NCBI GenBank assembly: GCA_001899005.1
Contig: MKUW01000019.1
Span: 237,212-301,211, forward strand
Source: Chloroflexi bacterium 44-23
Lineage (GTDB): Bacteria; Chloroflexota; Anaerolineae; Anaerolineales; Anaerolineaceae
Length of the DNA stretch: 64,000 bases
Reading direction: 5' to 3'
Translations under genes and position numbers: made by a program
Part shown: positions 28,668 through 38,224 of the stretch, piece by piece
Layout of the letters: every line of letters starts with the position of its first letter
How positions within the stretch are numbered: position 1 is the first letter of the stretch
The notes under the pieces: model-generated
What the model was told of the DNA's origin: nothing
The model's input: only the letters and a program-made list of their open reading frames with translations
Databases searched by the model: none

Positions 28668-29548
28668 CCACTTTTATTCAACACGCAGCGGCATTCAATC
28701 CAGACTTGCCGGTAGGCTCTCTGGTAGCTTTGGAAGCAAGTTTGAATGCGGGGCAGGATTGGGTCGAAATCGATATCATTCCCTTAGCCGGTGGAGATTT
28801 TGCCCTCCTGCATCAGCCAACCTTACAAGATGGAACTGAAGGTTCGGGAAAAGTTATTGAGAAAAGTGCTGACGAAATTAGAAATTTGCGTTACTTGCAG
28901 GCTGATGGCAGCCCAAATGATTTGCACCTGGGTACGCTCAGCCAGGCTCTTGTATTATTAAAATCAGCCGGCGAAGAAATCACTTTGCAGTTGGATTTAA
29001 AACCATATGCTGCGCTCACCCCACAAGTTTTGGGCGGCTTGTACCATATGATTGCAGATCAAAGACAGCAAATTTTAATCAGTTGTGTCGCGGATTGGGC
29101 ATTGCGGATCCTGCACCAATTGGATGGTTATTTGCGTTTGGGTTTTGACCCATTACTCTATCTTGACATCGTTGCGAGTGAGCCGCGAGAACAAGGTGTG
29201 CCGCCTTTACGCTGCGGGGCGTATGGCTATCTGGATGATCACCCGCTGGCAATAGAACGGTGGGGCAGCCTGAAAGATTATTTTACGATGCGTGCAGAAG
29301 CTTTATTAAGACAGGCTCCTCCTCAAAGTACCTGGTTTATCAACGCGAGTTTATTGGATGATGCCCAACAAGCCGGTTTTGATTGGATTAAATTTCTACA
29401 ATCACATGGTTGCCAGGTGGATGCCTGGACTCTTGATGTGGATCGCTGGCAGGTAGCCCAGCGTTTGCAATCACAAGGGATTGACTTGATTACCAGCAAT
29501 CAACCCGGGCAGCTATCTCAATTATTGAAAAATATAAAAAAAATTTAA
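28664..29548 (+). CDS. Glycerophosphodiester phosphodiesterase family protein, degenerate active site
   Basis: A 294-residue TIM-barrel protein of the GDPD family, which cleaves glycerophosphodiesters to glycerol-3-phosphate. The E-x-D metal motif (WVEIDIIPL) and the second histidine (ALLHQ) are present. The N-terminal HRG motif is replaced by H7-A-A, so the arginine is missing; activity or substrate may differ. GTG start 28664 overlaps the upstream stop as GTGA, implying translational coupling. Together with the phosphotransferase and the lipid kinase across the gap it suggests a lipid head-group pathway. Confidence 0.8.
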   Translation: MTTFIQHAAAFNPDLPVGSLVALEASLNAGQDWVEIDIIPLAGGDFALLHQPTLQDGTEGSGKVIEKSADEIRNLRYLQADGSPNDLHLGTLSQALVLLKSAGEEITLQLDLKPYAALTPQVLGGLYHMIADQRQQILISCVADWALRILHQLDGYLRLGFDPLLYLDIVASEPREQGVPPLRCGAYGYLDDHPLAIERWGSLKDYFTMRAEALLRQAPPQSTWFINASLLDDAQQAGFDWIKFLQSHGCQVDAWTLDVDRWQVAQRLQSQGIDLITSNQPGQLSQLLKNIKKI

Positions 29549-29721
29549 TTGACTCAATGCGTGCAAATTCAGTACGCCAACGAGGTACTATTTGTACTTA
29601 ACCGATGGTGGAAAAACTTAATTTATAAGGCTGCTTGTATCTTTTCAATAAAACACTCCGCCCCTAATTTTTGAAATGATACCGCTGCTTTGAATCTTAT
29701 TTTGAACTTAAAAAGAGAAAA

Positions 29722-30588
29722 TTATGGTGTGGCAGGCAAAGTCACGAGCTCAATCAGAATCCCATTCGGATCGTGAAGCTGGATGTTGTTCTCATAGTCT
29801 TCAAATGGAAATTCATTGAGAGTCAAGCTTTTTTTGATGTCATCCAGCATTGATTGGTCATTCAGCGTAATTTCAAAGGACCGTAAACCAGCCGTATCCA
29901 CAGGCAGCGGGTCTGCTCCGGCACTTTCCCAGGTGTTGACCGCAATTTGGTGGTGATAATTCTCACTTGCAAAAAAAAGGGCTTGCTCACCATATTTCTG
30001 AGTTAACTTCAGACCCAATGCATTAAAAAAACGAGCTGTATTTTTAAGCTCTGCCGCTTTGAGATGAATGTGCCCAATGCGGGTGTCTGCAGGTAAGCTG
30101 CGCCATTGTTTGTTTTTTCCTTGGACAGTCATCAATAAATTGTCCAGATCCAGTTCATCCGTACCCATTTCAAGATGGCCTTCTTCATCCAATGGCCATT
30201 CCTCTTTCGCTCGATCGCTGTAGATTTCAATACCAATCCCATCCGGACCGGTAAGATAAATCGATTCAGAGACGCCATGATCCGCCACCCCTTGTATGGA
30301 CACATTATTATTAACCAGATACAAAATTAAGCGGGCCAAATCTTCACGACCCGGCAACAGCAACGCCAGATGAAAAAGACCGGTGGTGGCTTTGAGCGGA
30401 GGGGGGTTATTCACCTGGTGGAGTACAATCATGATATGGCCGTTTTCGGGGCCAAGTGCCAATGATTGCGGTTCACTGGTAAAAATCTTCAGCCCGATAG
30501 CTTCCGTAAAGAAAAAAGAAGCTCGCTCCAAATGTGAAACATTTAAATGAACTGCACTGATTTTTAAAAAGTGATTCTTTTCTGCCAT
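29722..30588 (-). CDS. VOC-family protein with two glyoxalase-like domains
   Basis: A 288-residue protein with two tandem vicinal-oxygen-chelate domains, like CatE-type catechol 2,3-dioxygenases. The first starts ISAVHLNVSHLERASFFF and the second IGHIHLKAAELKNTARFF, each with the metal-ligand histidine; the closing ligand glutamates are in GIGIEIYSD and GILIELVTL. The true substrate is unknown. The start at 30588 is preceded by GGAGG; the upstream in-frame ATG (30612) lacks a comparable site. It faces the GDPD gene convergently and stands alone. Confidence 0.85.
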   Translation of the reverse strand: MAEKNHFLKISAVHLNVSHLERASFFFTEAIGLKIFTSEPQSLALGPENGHIMIVLHQVNNPPPLKATTGLFHLALLLPGREDLARLILYLVNNNVSIQGVADHGVSESIYLTGPDGIGIEIYSDRAKEEWPLDEEGHLEMGTDELDLDNLLMTVQGKNKQWRSLPADTRIGHIHLKAAELKNTARFFNALGLKLTQKYGEQALFFASENYHHQIAVNTWESAGADPLPVDTAGLRSFEITLNDQSMLDDIKKSLTLNEFPFEDYENNIQLHDPNGILIELVTLPATP

Positions 30589-30820
30589 GTCCGCCTCCAA
30601 TTTAATGTTCATTTAGCAGAATAGCATGAGTGTGCAACCTCTGTCAATCGGAAAACCATATGGAAAATATATAATCATTTTCAAGCACCTTTGTTTCCTG
30701 GTGCTTCTGGATTTTGAATTCCATGGAGAGTCTTTGTATCCAACTGGTGTAGTGATCAAATTACCGCACAGGTGTACGCGAGTTCTGTCTGCAAATATTC
30801 TTTTCTGGTAATATTCTTAT

Positions 30821-33043
30821 ATGCGCAGCCCAAATTCCGACAAATCTTTGTTCACCCAAGACCTGGAAGGTGTCCTCGAAAGAATAACATTTCAGAATGC
30901 AGAAAACGGGTATACAGTTGCCAAAATTTTACCAAAAGGGAAAATTCAGCAAGTGACCGTCGTTGGAGCGTTAGCCGGTGTTCAGGTGGGCGAGATGTTG
31001 CTTCTGCACGGCACCTGGAGCAATCATCACCAGTATGGCCGTCAATTTGAAGTCAATTCGTATCAGGTTCAATTGCCGGCCTCCCTGGAGGGAATTCGTC
31101 GCTATTTGGGTAGCGGGTTGATCAAGGGGGTTGGACCGGTTACAGCGAAAAAAATTGTGGAAACCTTTGGGTTGAAAACACTCACAATTTTGGATGAGCA
31201 CCCTGACCGCATCCAGGAGGTGCCAGGTATTGGCCGCAGTAAAACTGAAATAATCGCACAAGCATGGCAGGAACAGCAATTTGTCAAAGAGGTCATGCTT
31301 TTCCTGCAAAGCCATGGGGTTTCTGCCAGCCTGGCAATCAAGATTTTCAAACAATATGGACAGCAAGCCATTGAGGTTGTAAGAACAACTCCTTACCAAT
31401 TAGCCCGTGATATTTTTGGTGTTGGTTTTAAAACAGCAGACCAAATTGCACGCAAGCTGGGGCTGGCTGCCGATTCTCCAGACCGCATACAGACAGGCTT
31501 ATTATATGCTCTTGGCAATTTAAGCAATGAGGGACACTGCTTTGCAACACGGGAGCAGTTAATTAATGAAACCTTGCCTTTACTGGATCTAACAGAAGAG
31601 ATATGTGCACCTCAAATTGAGCAGCTGGTTGCCCAGGAAGCGTTGATTAAGGATGAGGATGCTTATTACCTGCCGCCGTTTTATTATGCAGAGAGCGGAG
31701 TGGCTAAAAAACTGAATCGGGTCATAAATGATCCGCGTGACCGTTTGGGAGTTTTTCGGACGATCAATTGGCAGTTGGCGATGGCTGCAATGGACCAAGC
31801 CGGCAGCATTCAACTAACTGACCAGCAAAAACTGGCTGTTCAGAGTGCATTAACTCAAAAAGTGAGCGTTTTAACCGGCGGCCCAGGCACCGGTAAGAGC
31901 ACGATTACCGGTACCATTATTCGCCTGTTGCAAGAACGACATTGCTCGGTTTTATTGGCAGCTCCAACGGGCCGAGCGGCCAAACGATTAAGCGAAACCA
32001 CCGGTCTAACTGCTCGCACGATCCATCGCTTGTTGGAGTTTAAACCAGCCGAAGAGACTATTTTTATTCGCGACCGTCAGAATCCTTTGGATGCCGATAT
32101 GATTATCATTGATGAGACCTCAATGGTCGATATTTTGCTGATGAATCATTTACTCAACGCGATTGAGAGCGGTTCGCACGTTTTATTTGTAGGTGACAAG
32201 GATCAGCTTCCATCGGTTGGACCCGGAAATGTGCTGCGAGATTTGATTGCCAGTGATAAAATCCCGGTTGTAATCCTTGACACCATTTTTCGTCAATCTG
32301 AAGATAGTTACATCATTGTCAATGCTCACAGAATTAATAATGGTCAAATGCCGGAATTTCCCAAAGAAGCCACTGATTTTTATCTCTTCCCGGAAAGTGA
32401 TCCTCAAAAGGCAGCGGATTGGGTGGTGGATCTGGTAAAAGAGCGAATCCCGCAAAAATTTGGCTTTAATCCTTTGCAAGATATTCAGGTGCTAACCCCC
32501 ATGCACCGTGGAGCTGCCGGGGTGATTGAATTAAATCAACGCTTGCAGGAAGCCCTTAACCCCCCCGATGCACCCAAAGCTGAAGTCCGGCATGGATCAC
32601 GCGTTTTTCGGGCAGGTGACCGCGTCATGCAGATTCGTAATGATTATGAGCGCCAAATATTTAATGGTGATTTGGGCATAATTGAAAGGATAGATAGCGA
32701 AGAGCATCTTGTAACCGTCAACTTTGAAGATCGCCTGGTCCCCTGTGAAACATTACAATTGGAGGAGTTAGTTCATGCTTACGCCATCAGTATTCACAAA
32801 TCGCAGGGTTCTGAATTCCCGGTAGTGGTGATGCCATTGGTTATGCAGCATTATATGATGCTGCAACGCAACCTGGTTTACACAGGTGTAACGCGTGCAC
32901 GCAAGTTGGTCGTGCTGGTGGGCGATAAGAGGTCGATTGGTATGGCTGTTCGCAACAACCGCATTGCGCAACGTAATACCCGTCTTAAAGAGCGCTTACA
33001 AAAAGATACACCTGAACCATATCCCGATGGAAGACTGTTTTGA
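30821..33043 (+). CDS. recD2: RecD2-type ATP-dependent DNA helicase
   Basis: A 740-residue SF1B helicase of the RecD2/TraA type, which unwinds 5'-to-3' without RecBC. An N-terminal OB-like domain (EGVLERITFQNAENGYTVAKI-region, residues ~9-29) and helix-hairpin-helix motifs (LIKGVGPVTAKKI) precede the motor. Walker A is GGPGTGKST (353-361), Walker B is IIIDETSMVD, and the C-terminal motif YAISIHKSQGSEF (motif V/VI region) is intact. The role is in DNA repair or recombination. Length is typical. The ribosome-binding site is weak, but ATG 30821 fits the conserved N-terminus. Confidence 0.92.
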   Translation: MRSPNSDKSLFTQDLEGVLERITFQNAENGYTVAKILPKGKIQQVTVVGALAGVQVGEMLLLHGTWSNHHQYGRQFEVNSYQVQLPASLEGIRRYLGSGLIKGVGPVTAKKIVETFGLKTLTILDEHPDRIQEVPGIGRSKTEIIAQAWQEQQFVKEVMLFLQSHGVSASLAIKIFKQYGQQAIEVVRTTPYQLARDIFGVGFKTADQIARKLGLAADSPDRIQTGLLYALGNLSNEGHCFATREQLINETLPLLDLTEEICAPQIEQLVAQEALIKDEDAYYLPPFYYAESGVAKKLNRVINDPRDRLGVFRTINWQLAMAAMDQAGSIQLTDQQKLAVQSALTQKVSVLTGGPGTGKSTITGTIIRLLQERHCSVLLAAPTGRAAKRLSETTGLTARTIHRLLEFKPAEETIFIRDRQNPLDADMIIIDETSMVDILLMNHLLNAIESGSHVLFVGDKDQLPSVGPGNVLRDLIASDKIPVVILDTIFRQSEDSYIIVNAHRINNGQMPEFPKEATDFYLFPESDPQKAADWVVDLVKERIPQKFGFNPLQDIQVLTPMHRGAAGVIELNQRLQEALNPPDAPKAEVRHGSRVFRAGDRVMQIRNDYERQIFNGDLGIIERIDSEEHLVTVNFEDRLVPCETLQLEELVHAYAISIHKSQGSEFPVVVMPLVMQHYMMLQRNLVYTGVTRARKLVVLVGDKRSIGMAVRNNRIAQRNTRLKERLQKDTPEPYPDGRLF

Positions 33044-33215
33044 TTTGAAATAGCTGAGTAACAATTAGGCATTATGGTTGGCCTTTTACAAATGACTCTT
33101 AGTGTCTGTGTTTTGCTTGGGTTATAAACAAAACCAAATCAGGTAAAAGTAGTAGTAAAATTTTATGTGCAGAAATTGACTGGCAGTAACGAAGACCTTG
33201 TTTAAGGATAGTAGT

Positions 33216-34421
33216 ATGCGCAACCGCAATATTGGTATTTTATTTTTTACTTTGGTAGTTATGATGATGGGTTTCGGGATTATCATCCCGATTCTACCTT
33301 TTTATATCGAAAGTTTAGGCGCCAGCGGGACCGGCTTAGGGCTTCTGATGGCTATCTTCAGTGTCATGCAGTTTATCTTTGCTCCAATTTGGGGCAGCCT
33401 TTCTGATCGATATGGACGTAAACCCATTTTACTGATTGGTGTACTGGGTAATGGAGTCTCACTTTTGTTGTTCGGCCTCTCTACCAGTTTGTGGATGATG
33501 TATGTTGCCCGAGCATTGGGCGGCATCCTCTCGGCTGCCACCCTGCCGACCGCCATGGCGTATATCGCCGACACCACCGACCTTAAGGATCGGGGAGCCG
33601 GTATGGGTGTAGTCGGCGCAGCTATGGGCATGGGTATGGTGCTTGGGCCAGGCCTGGGGGGCTCATTGGCGAAGAATTCGCTCTCGACTCCTTTCTTTTT
33701 TGCAGCTGGCCTTTCGATGTTGGCCATTGTATTAATTATGATCTTTTTGCCGGAATCGCTCTCAAAAGATTTACGCCATCTGAATGCAAAACTGGAAGCG
33801 CCGAATCTGAAAGTCTTGGTGGATGCGTTAAAAGGTCCACTTGGCTTTATGTTTATTCTTGCATTCTTTGTCATGTTTGCGCTGACTAATTTTGAGGGAA
33901 TTTTTGGTTTGTATGCGCAATATCGTTATGATTATGACCCTGTACAGGTGGGCTTGATCCTGACAGTGGTGGGGCTGGTCTCGACGGTTGTGCAGGGTTT
34001 GTTGACCGGGCCGGCGACCCGCTGGCTGGGTGAAGGGCTGGTGATAAAGATTTCTCTGCTGGGCAGTTCAATAGGGTTTGGCTTAATGTTGACTGCTTTC
34101 AGCCAATGGGGAGTTTATCTGACGGTAGGCTTCTTTGTGTTCATGAATGCCATGTTGCGCCCGGCGATCAACTCGATTATTTCCAAGAACTCAATTGGAG
34201 GCCAGGGAGTGGCGATGGGGTTGGCCAATTCGTTTATGAGCCTGGGCAGGATCATTGGGCCTTTGTGGGCCGGCAGTATGATAGATGTCAATGTTGTTTT
34301 GCCTTATTTATCGGGATCATTTGTATTTTTTGGGTTGTTTATTGCTGCGGCTATCTGGCTTAAGCCGGAATTTTCACGAAAAGAAAATTCAAGGGAGCAT
34401 GCTGAGGCGATTTCGAGATAG
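33216..34421 (+). CDS. Major facilitator superfamily transporter
   Basis: A 401-residue twelve-helix transporter. MFS motif A is between helices 2 and 3 (GSLSDRYGRKP), and the antiporter-type glycine-rich stretch (VVGAAMGMGMVLGPGLGG, helix 5) suggests a proton-driven drug or metabolite exporter. Twelve hydrophobic segments are visible. Substrate unknown. AAGGA 7 nt before ATG 33216 supports this start over an upstream in-frame TTG. It lies 172 nt after the helicase with no evident terminator between. Confidence 0.9.
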   Translation: MRNRNIGILFFTLVVMMMGFGIIIPILPFYIESLGASGTGLGLLMAIFSVMQFIFAPIWGSLSDRYGRKPILLIGVLGNGVSLLLFGLSTSLWMMYVARALGGILSAATLPTAMAYIADTTDLKDRGAGMGVVGAAMGMGMVLGPGLGGSLAKNSLSTPFFFAAGLSMLAIVLIMIFLPESLSKDLRHLNAKLEAPNLKVLVDALKGPLGFMFILAFFVMFALTNFEGIFGLYAQYRYDYDPVQVGLILTVVGLVSTVVQGLLTGPATRWLGEGLVIKISLLGSSIGFGLMLTAFSQWGVYLTVGFFVFMNAMLRPAINSIISKNSIGGQGVAMGLANSFMSLGRIIGPLWAGSMIDVNVVLPYLSGSFVFFGLFIAAAIWLKPEFSRKENSREHAEAISR

Positions 34422-34599
34422 TTGCATCTCACGATCTGGGGGCATACAGAGCGAGTGAACAAAGCGTGATTAATCAGCTAACTGACAAATCGGATAATGA
34501 TAGCTTGTGCCGGAATTAAACCGTAGGACTGGAATTCGCACGTTTTTTAAGCGATTATTGAATTCAGACCTGTTAAATGGGCCTGGCCGGAATGGTTAT

Positions 34600-35433
34600 T
34601 TAACGTGTAACGCATAAAAATCCAACTGCATGAGGGCCAATATGGGCTCCAACCACTGGCGTGACGGACTGAAAATGGGGTTGGTTTCCCGGCGGGATGA
34701 TATCTGCCACCCTTTCATACAGTTTTTTGGCTTCTTCGAGTGCGTCGGTGTGCAATACCGAAAGATGTTCTAAGGGACCGAGGTTTGTCGCTAATTGTAT
34801 TAACCTTAAAATTGCCCTGGATCGGGTGGGCACTTTTTCTGATGTGGGTTGACTGGCATGCATTTTTAAAATGGGTTTGATATGCAGCAAAGAACTGATT
34901 CCCAGCATGGTCATGCTCATGCGCCCGCTACGCTGCAGAAACTTCAAGGTATCCAGAGCTGCGAAAATGTAAGTGCGCCTGCCAAGATTACTTACAATTT
35001 GCTGGATTTCTGAAATACTTGCCCCTTGTTCAGCTGCGGTGGCGGCAGCCATTACCTGCAGACCGGCTCCTAAACCAAGTTGACCTGAATCATGTAAAGT
35101 CACAGGCACCCTGGCCTTATCCGCTCCTTTCTGTGCTGAAAGTATTGTGCCACTCAAACTGCCAGCCACATGAATGGCAAAAACTTGATCCCCCGCATTT
35201 GTGGCAACCTCTTCATACGAACTTGCAAATATTTGCGGGCCAGGCGTAGCAGTTTGTGGGTGATGAGAGAACTGGTCAAGTCCTTTGTAAAATTGATTAT
35301 GGGTCATTTCAATTCCATCCAGGTAACTTTGATTACCGATATTAATATACAATGGAATAACTTTTATTTGATGTGCCGAAACAAAGACCTGGGGTACGTC
35401 ACAAGCGCTATCAGTTACAATCCGAATGGCCAT
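34600..35433 (-). CDS. DegV family (fatty-acid-binding) protein
   Basis: A 277-residue DegV protein, of the family whose studied members present fatty acids to FakA kinase. The N-terminal motif IRIVTDSACDVP and the GS motif in HVAGSLSGTILSAQ are present, as is the SGRM-type loop (LKFLQRSGRMS). AGGAGG immediately upstream fixes the start at 35433; the open frame continues further upstream but is not expected to be translated. No fakA-like gene is near. It faces the MFS gene convergently. Confidence 0.9.
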   Translation of the reverse strand: MAIRIVTDSACDVPQVFVSAHQIKVIPLYINIGNQSYLDGIEMTHNQFYKGLDQFSHHPQTATPGPQIFASSYEEVATNAGDQVFAIHVAGSLSGTILSAQKGADKARVPVTLHDSGQLGLGAGLQVMAAATAAEQGASISEIQQIVSNLGRRTYIFAALDTLKFLQRSGRMSMTMLGISSLLHIKPILKMHASQPTSEKVPTRSRAILRLIQLATNLGPLEHLSVLHTDALEEAKKLYERVADIIPPGNQPHFQSVTPVVGAHIGPHAVGFLCVTR

Positions 35434-35667
35434 AACCCTCCTGAAATAAAGCTGCTGTTGAGGTAGTAACCCATAAAGAATGATTTTGTTACGGGATAGA
35501 ATCTTAGCCGGCAATACATTGATCTCGACAACCAACATGGCGACAATTGGTGAGGAAAATTTGCCGGCATTTGCCTGGAATAAATGATTATGGATTATCA
35601 GGATAATGGTTAATTACGCAAAAATCAAATTTAGAGCTGATAAATTAAGGCAAAGAAAGTTGCTAAA

Positions 35668-36405
35668 ATGATAAAAAATACATTCGACATACTGGTACTG
35701 AATGCCCGTCCGGCTTCCGGAAAGAGTGAAATAATTGATTACCTCAAGCGCTGTGATTTTCAGGAACGTTTGAGGAGGTTTCACATCGGTGATTTTGTTG
35801 AAATTGATGATTTCCCGATGTTGTGGACCTGGTTTGAAGAGGATGAACTTTTGGAAAAAATGGGCCAAGAGCGTCTGCATTCAGATTCAGATGGGTATTT
35901 TAAGTATCCTTATCTGTGGAACCTATTAATTGAACGCATGTCTTTTGAATACCAGAAGTGGGTGGAACGTGACCCGCATTATCTTGCGGAGAGAACAGTT
36001 ATCTTTGAATTTTCACGGGGGTCGCAACATGGTGGTTATGCCAGCGCATACCAACACTTAAGCCCGGCGGTAGTTGAAAGAATGGCCATTTTATATTTGA
36101 ACGTTTCGTTTGAAGAATCTTTTCGCAAAAATCGTAAACGATATAATCCTTTAAAACCCGATAGCATACTTGAACATGGGCTTGCAGATGAAAAGATGGT
36201 GCGTCTGTACCATGAGGATGATTTTCAGGAGTTAACAAAAAATCACAAAGAATTTTTGGAAATTCATGGGCAGCAGGTGCCCTATGTTGTTTTCGAAAAT
36301 GAGGATGATGTGACCACCACCAGAGGCGATGCGTTGGGAGAGCGCCTGGAGCAATCATTGGATTTGCTGTGGCAGCATTGGATAAAATTGAAAGATAGAA
36401 ATTAA
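35668..36405 (+). CDS. P-loop protein of unknown function
   Basis: A 245-residue protein with a Walker A-like loop near the N-terminus (NARPASGKSE, G18-K19-S20), consistent with a nucleoside/nucleotide kinase-like fold. Further recognisable blocks are FHIGDFVEIDDF and FEFSRGSQHGGYASAYQHL, the latter possibly the acidic/lid region. No closer family is recognised. The gene is divergent from degV across 234 nt. The predicted product is soluble and acidic. Confidence 0.7.
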   Translation: MIKNTFDILVLNARPASGKSEIIDYLKRCDFQERLRRFHIGDFVEIDDFPMLWTWFEEDELLEKMGQERLHSDSDGYFKYPYLWNLLIERMSFEYQKWVERDPHYLAERTVIFEFSRGSQHGGYASAYQHLSPAVVERMAILYLNVSFEESFRKNRKRYNPLKPDSILEHGLADEKMVRLYHEDDFQELTKNHKEFLEIHGQQVPYVVFENEDDVTTTRGDALGERLEQSLDLLWQHWIKLKDRN

Positions 36406-36417
36406 CTAAGCAGTCTC

Positions 36418-36519
36418 TCTAAAAACGACGCCATTACGAAACAAGCCACCTTTCATAAGCATTCAACTTGAAGAGAATTGGCGCGCCACCAAAAAATAAG
36501 AACAGTGGCGCGCAATGAC
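36418..36519 (+). repeat. Short repeat, related to 24334-24423
   Basis: A second copy of the short element next to repeat copy B. It contains a self-complementary GGCGCGCC core (about 36479-36486) and a second GTGGCGCGC block, so it can form a hairpin. It sits between two converging genes and may act as their terminator. Confidence 0.55.
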
Positions 36520-36567
36520 CCGGCTGTATAGCCAAAAAATTATATGTGATGAGGTGGGGGTTATATT

Positions 36568-37902
36568 TTACACAATCAGACTGGTAAAAATACCAAATAA
36601 ATAACCGGCCAACGTGCTGAACACGGCTACCAGGCTAACATAGATAACAGTTTTCTTCTTGCCCATGATGCCGTTCAGCACCAGAATGGATTGCAGTGAT
36701 AATTCCGGATCGGCCAGTAAGTAGGCCAGCAATGGCCCGCGCGCCATCCCCAAATCCAGGAACATTTTGGCAATCGGCACCTCAACCAGTGTTGGGAAGT
36801 ACATAAAGACTCCGAAAATCACTCCTACCAGATTGGCAAATATTGTATTTTGTCCAGCGATCGTTTGTACCCAGTTGGGAGGAATGACTTCACGAATTAC
36901 GCCGGCAGCGAAAACACCGACCAGGAGCAACGGGAAGATCTGTTTGACAAATTTCCAGGTTTCCCAAATCCATTCGCCTAGTTCCTCTTTCGAATAATTC
37001 CTGGCAGCCACAATCCAAATGGCAACCAAAAGCAGCAATTCAGCAAGGAAGCGGCCATTCAACGCCAGTGTCGCCGAACCGGCGATTGTGTGTGGACTGG
37101 CGAGTAAAATCGTGAAGAAAACCAAGACAATTGCCACATATGTCCAGAACGAGAAACCATTTTGTATACGATTGAAACCTTTCCAGGCGGATATTCCAAT
37201 TAAAAAAAGCATGATAATTAATAGCATTCCCTGCCAGGACAGAGAATAACCTGCCAAAAAGGCCAATATATTGGCTGCAAAAGAAATCGGGAGCTCAAAT
37301 GTAACCAGATCATTTGTGAATAAGCCTATTTGCAACGTGCCAGCGATCAGCATGGCAAACAATAATAGAAATAATGCCGTGGCGGCTGGTTTCATCTTGG
37401 ATTTCTGTTCAAAAGGTGAGTTCTTGGAAGAGATTGTTGTTGTTTCTTGCTCTTCTTTGCGAAAGACCCAGGCCATAATTAAACCAATTGTGATTCCAAA
37501 AAATATCGATAGGAATAAGCGCCAGAAAGCTATATCAAAACCAATGGCTGCGCCGGTATATGTAATCGCCAAAATATTGATTGCCGGTCCGACGAAAAGG
37601 AAAGTGACAGCTGGCCCCAGCCCTGCTCCGCGTTTCCAAATGCCGGCAAATAAAGGCAAAATGGTGCATGAACATACCGCCAGCACGAAGCCCCCGATTG
37701 CTGCCGCCGGATAGCTAATCCACTTTGGGCTGCGCGGGCCAAGATAGTGGGTGATCGTCTCTTTCGGGATCATGGCGCTCATAAAGCCGGCAATAATAAA
37801 TGCGGGAATTAAACAAAGCAGAACATGAGCGGCGAGATAATCAAATAAACTGGTAAAACCCGCCATAAACAAACCGCTGGCATAAGGAAGAATATTATCC
37901 AT
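36568..37902 (-). CDS. Permease of the YraQ/ArsP (DUF318) family
   Basis: A 444-residue membrane protein with about ten helices in two related halves and a cytoplasmic acidic/lysine-rich loop around residues 150-175. The conserved motif of the family is seen in CSCTILPLFAGIWKRGAG (residues ~61-78). Characterised relatives include ArsP, which exports trivalent organoarsenicals. In this operon it follows an ArsR repressor and a small thioredoxin, an association known for this permease family. Arsenic or another thiophilic metal is the likely substrate class, but this is inference. Confidence 0.85.
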   Translation of the reverse strand: MDNILPYASGLFMAGFTSLFDYLAAHVLLCLIPAFIIAGFMSAMIPKETITHYLGPRSPKWISYPAAAIGGFVLAVCSCTILPLFAGIWKRGAGLGPAVTFLFVGPAINILAITYTGAAIGFDIAFWRLFLSIFFGITIGLIMAWVFRKEEQETTTISSKNSPFEQKSKMKPAATALFLLLFAMLIAGTLQIGLFTNDLVTFELPISFAANILAFLAGYSLSWQGMLLIIMLFLIGISAWKGFNRIQNGFSFWTYVAIVLVFFTILLASPHTIAGSATLALNGRFLAELLLLVAIWIVAARNYSKEELGEWIWETWKFVKQIFPLLLVGVFAAGVIREVIPPNWVQTIAGQNTIFANLVGVIFGVFMYFPTLVEVPIAKMFLDLGMARGPLLAYLLADPELSLQSILVLNGIMGKKKTVIYVSLVAVFSTLAGYLFGIFTSLIV

Positions 37903-37984
37903 CGTGAAGAGTCTCCGGATTCGAATTGATTCAAGATTTTATTGTTGAATTGTTACAGTGTTAATTTCGTAAGGCTGCTAAAAT

Positions 37985-38224
37985 TCAGCCTTGGAGAAGC
38001 CAATTCTCTATTTCACTTATTGCAGGAATCCGCCCGGACACCAGCACTTCTTCATTCATCACCAGGGCAGGGGTGGACAGAATGGGATATTCCATTATTT
38101 GATCATATTGTGTTACTTTGATAATTTCGGCGTCCAATTTGTGGTTTTCAACTACTTTTTGTGTGAGAGCTTCCAGCCGTTTGCAGTTGGCACAGCCGCT
38201 CCCTAGAATTTTCAGTATCATCAT
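37985..38224 (-). CDS. Small thioredoxin-like protein (redox-active disulfide, TM0996 type)
   Basis: A 79-residue protein with a CxxC active site C11-A-N-C14 (LGSGCANCKRLE) and a thioredoxin fold of minimal size, including the cis-proline region STPALVMNE. It probably reduces or delivers the metal/metalloid substrate or a permease cysteine. AGGAG 7 nt upstream fixes ATG 38224, which overlaps the arsR stop codon as ATGA. It lies between arsR and the permease gene in one operon. Confidence 0.88.
   Translation of the reverse strand: MMILKILGSGCANCKRLEALTQKVVENHKLDAEIIKVTQYDQIMEYPILSTPALVMNEEVLVSGRIPAISEIENWLLQG

Noticed and set aside
33302..33874. 190-codon minus-strand open frame inside the MFS transporter gene
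   Set aside because: It is an antisense shadow of the hydrophobic MFS sequence; the Pro/Ser/Arg-rich composition is typical of such shadows.
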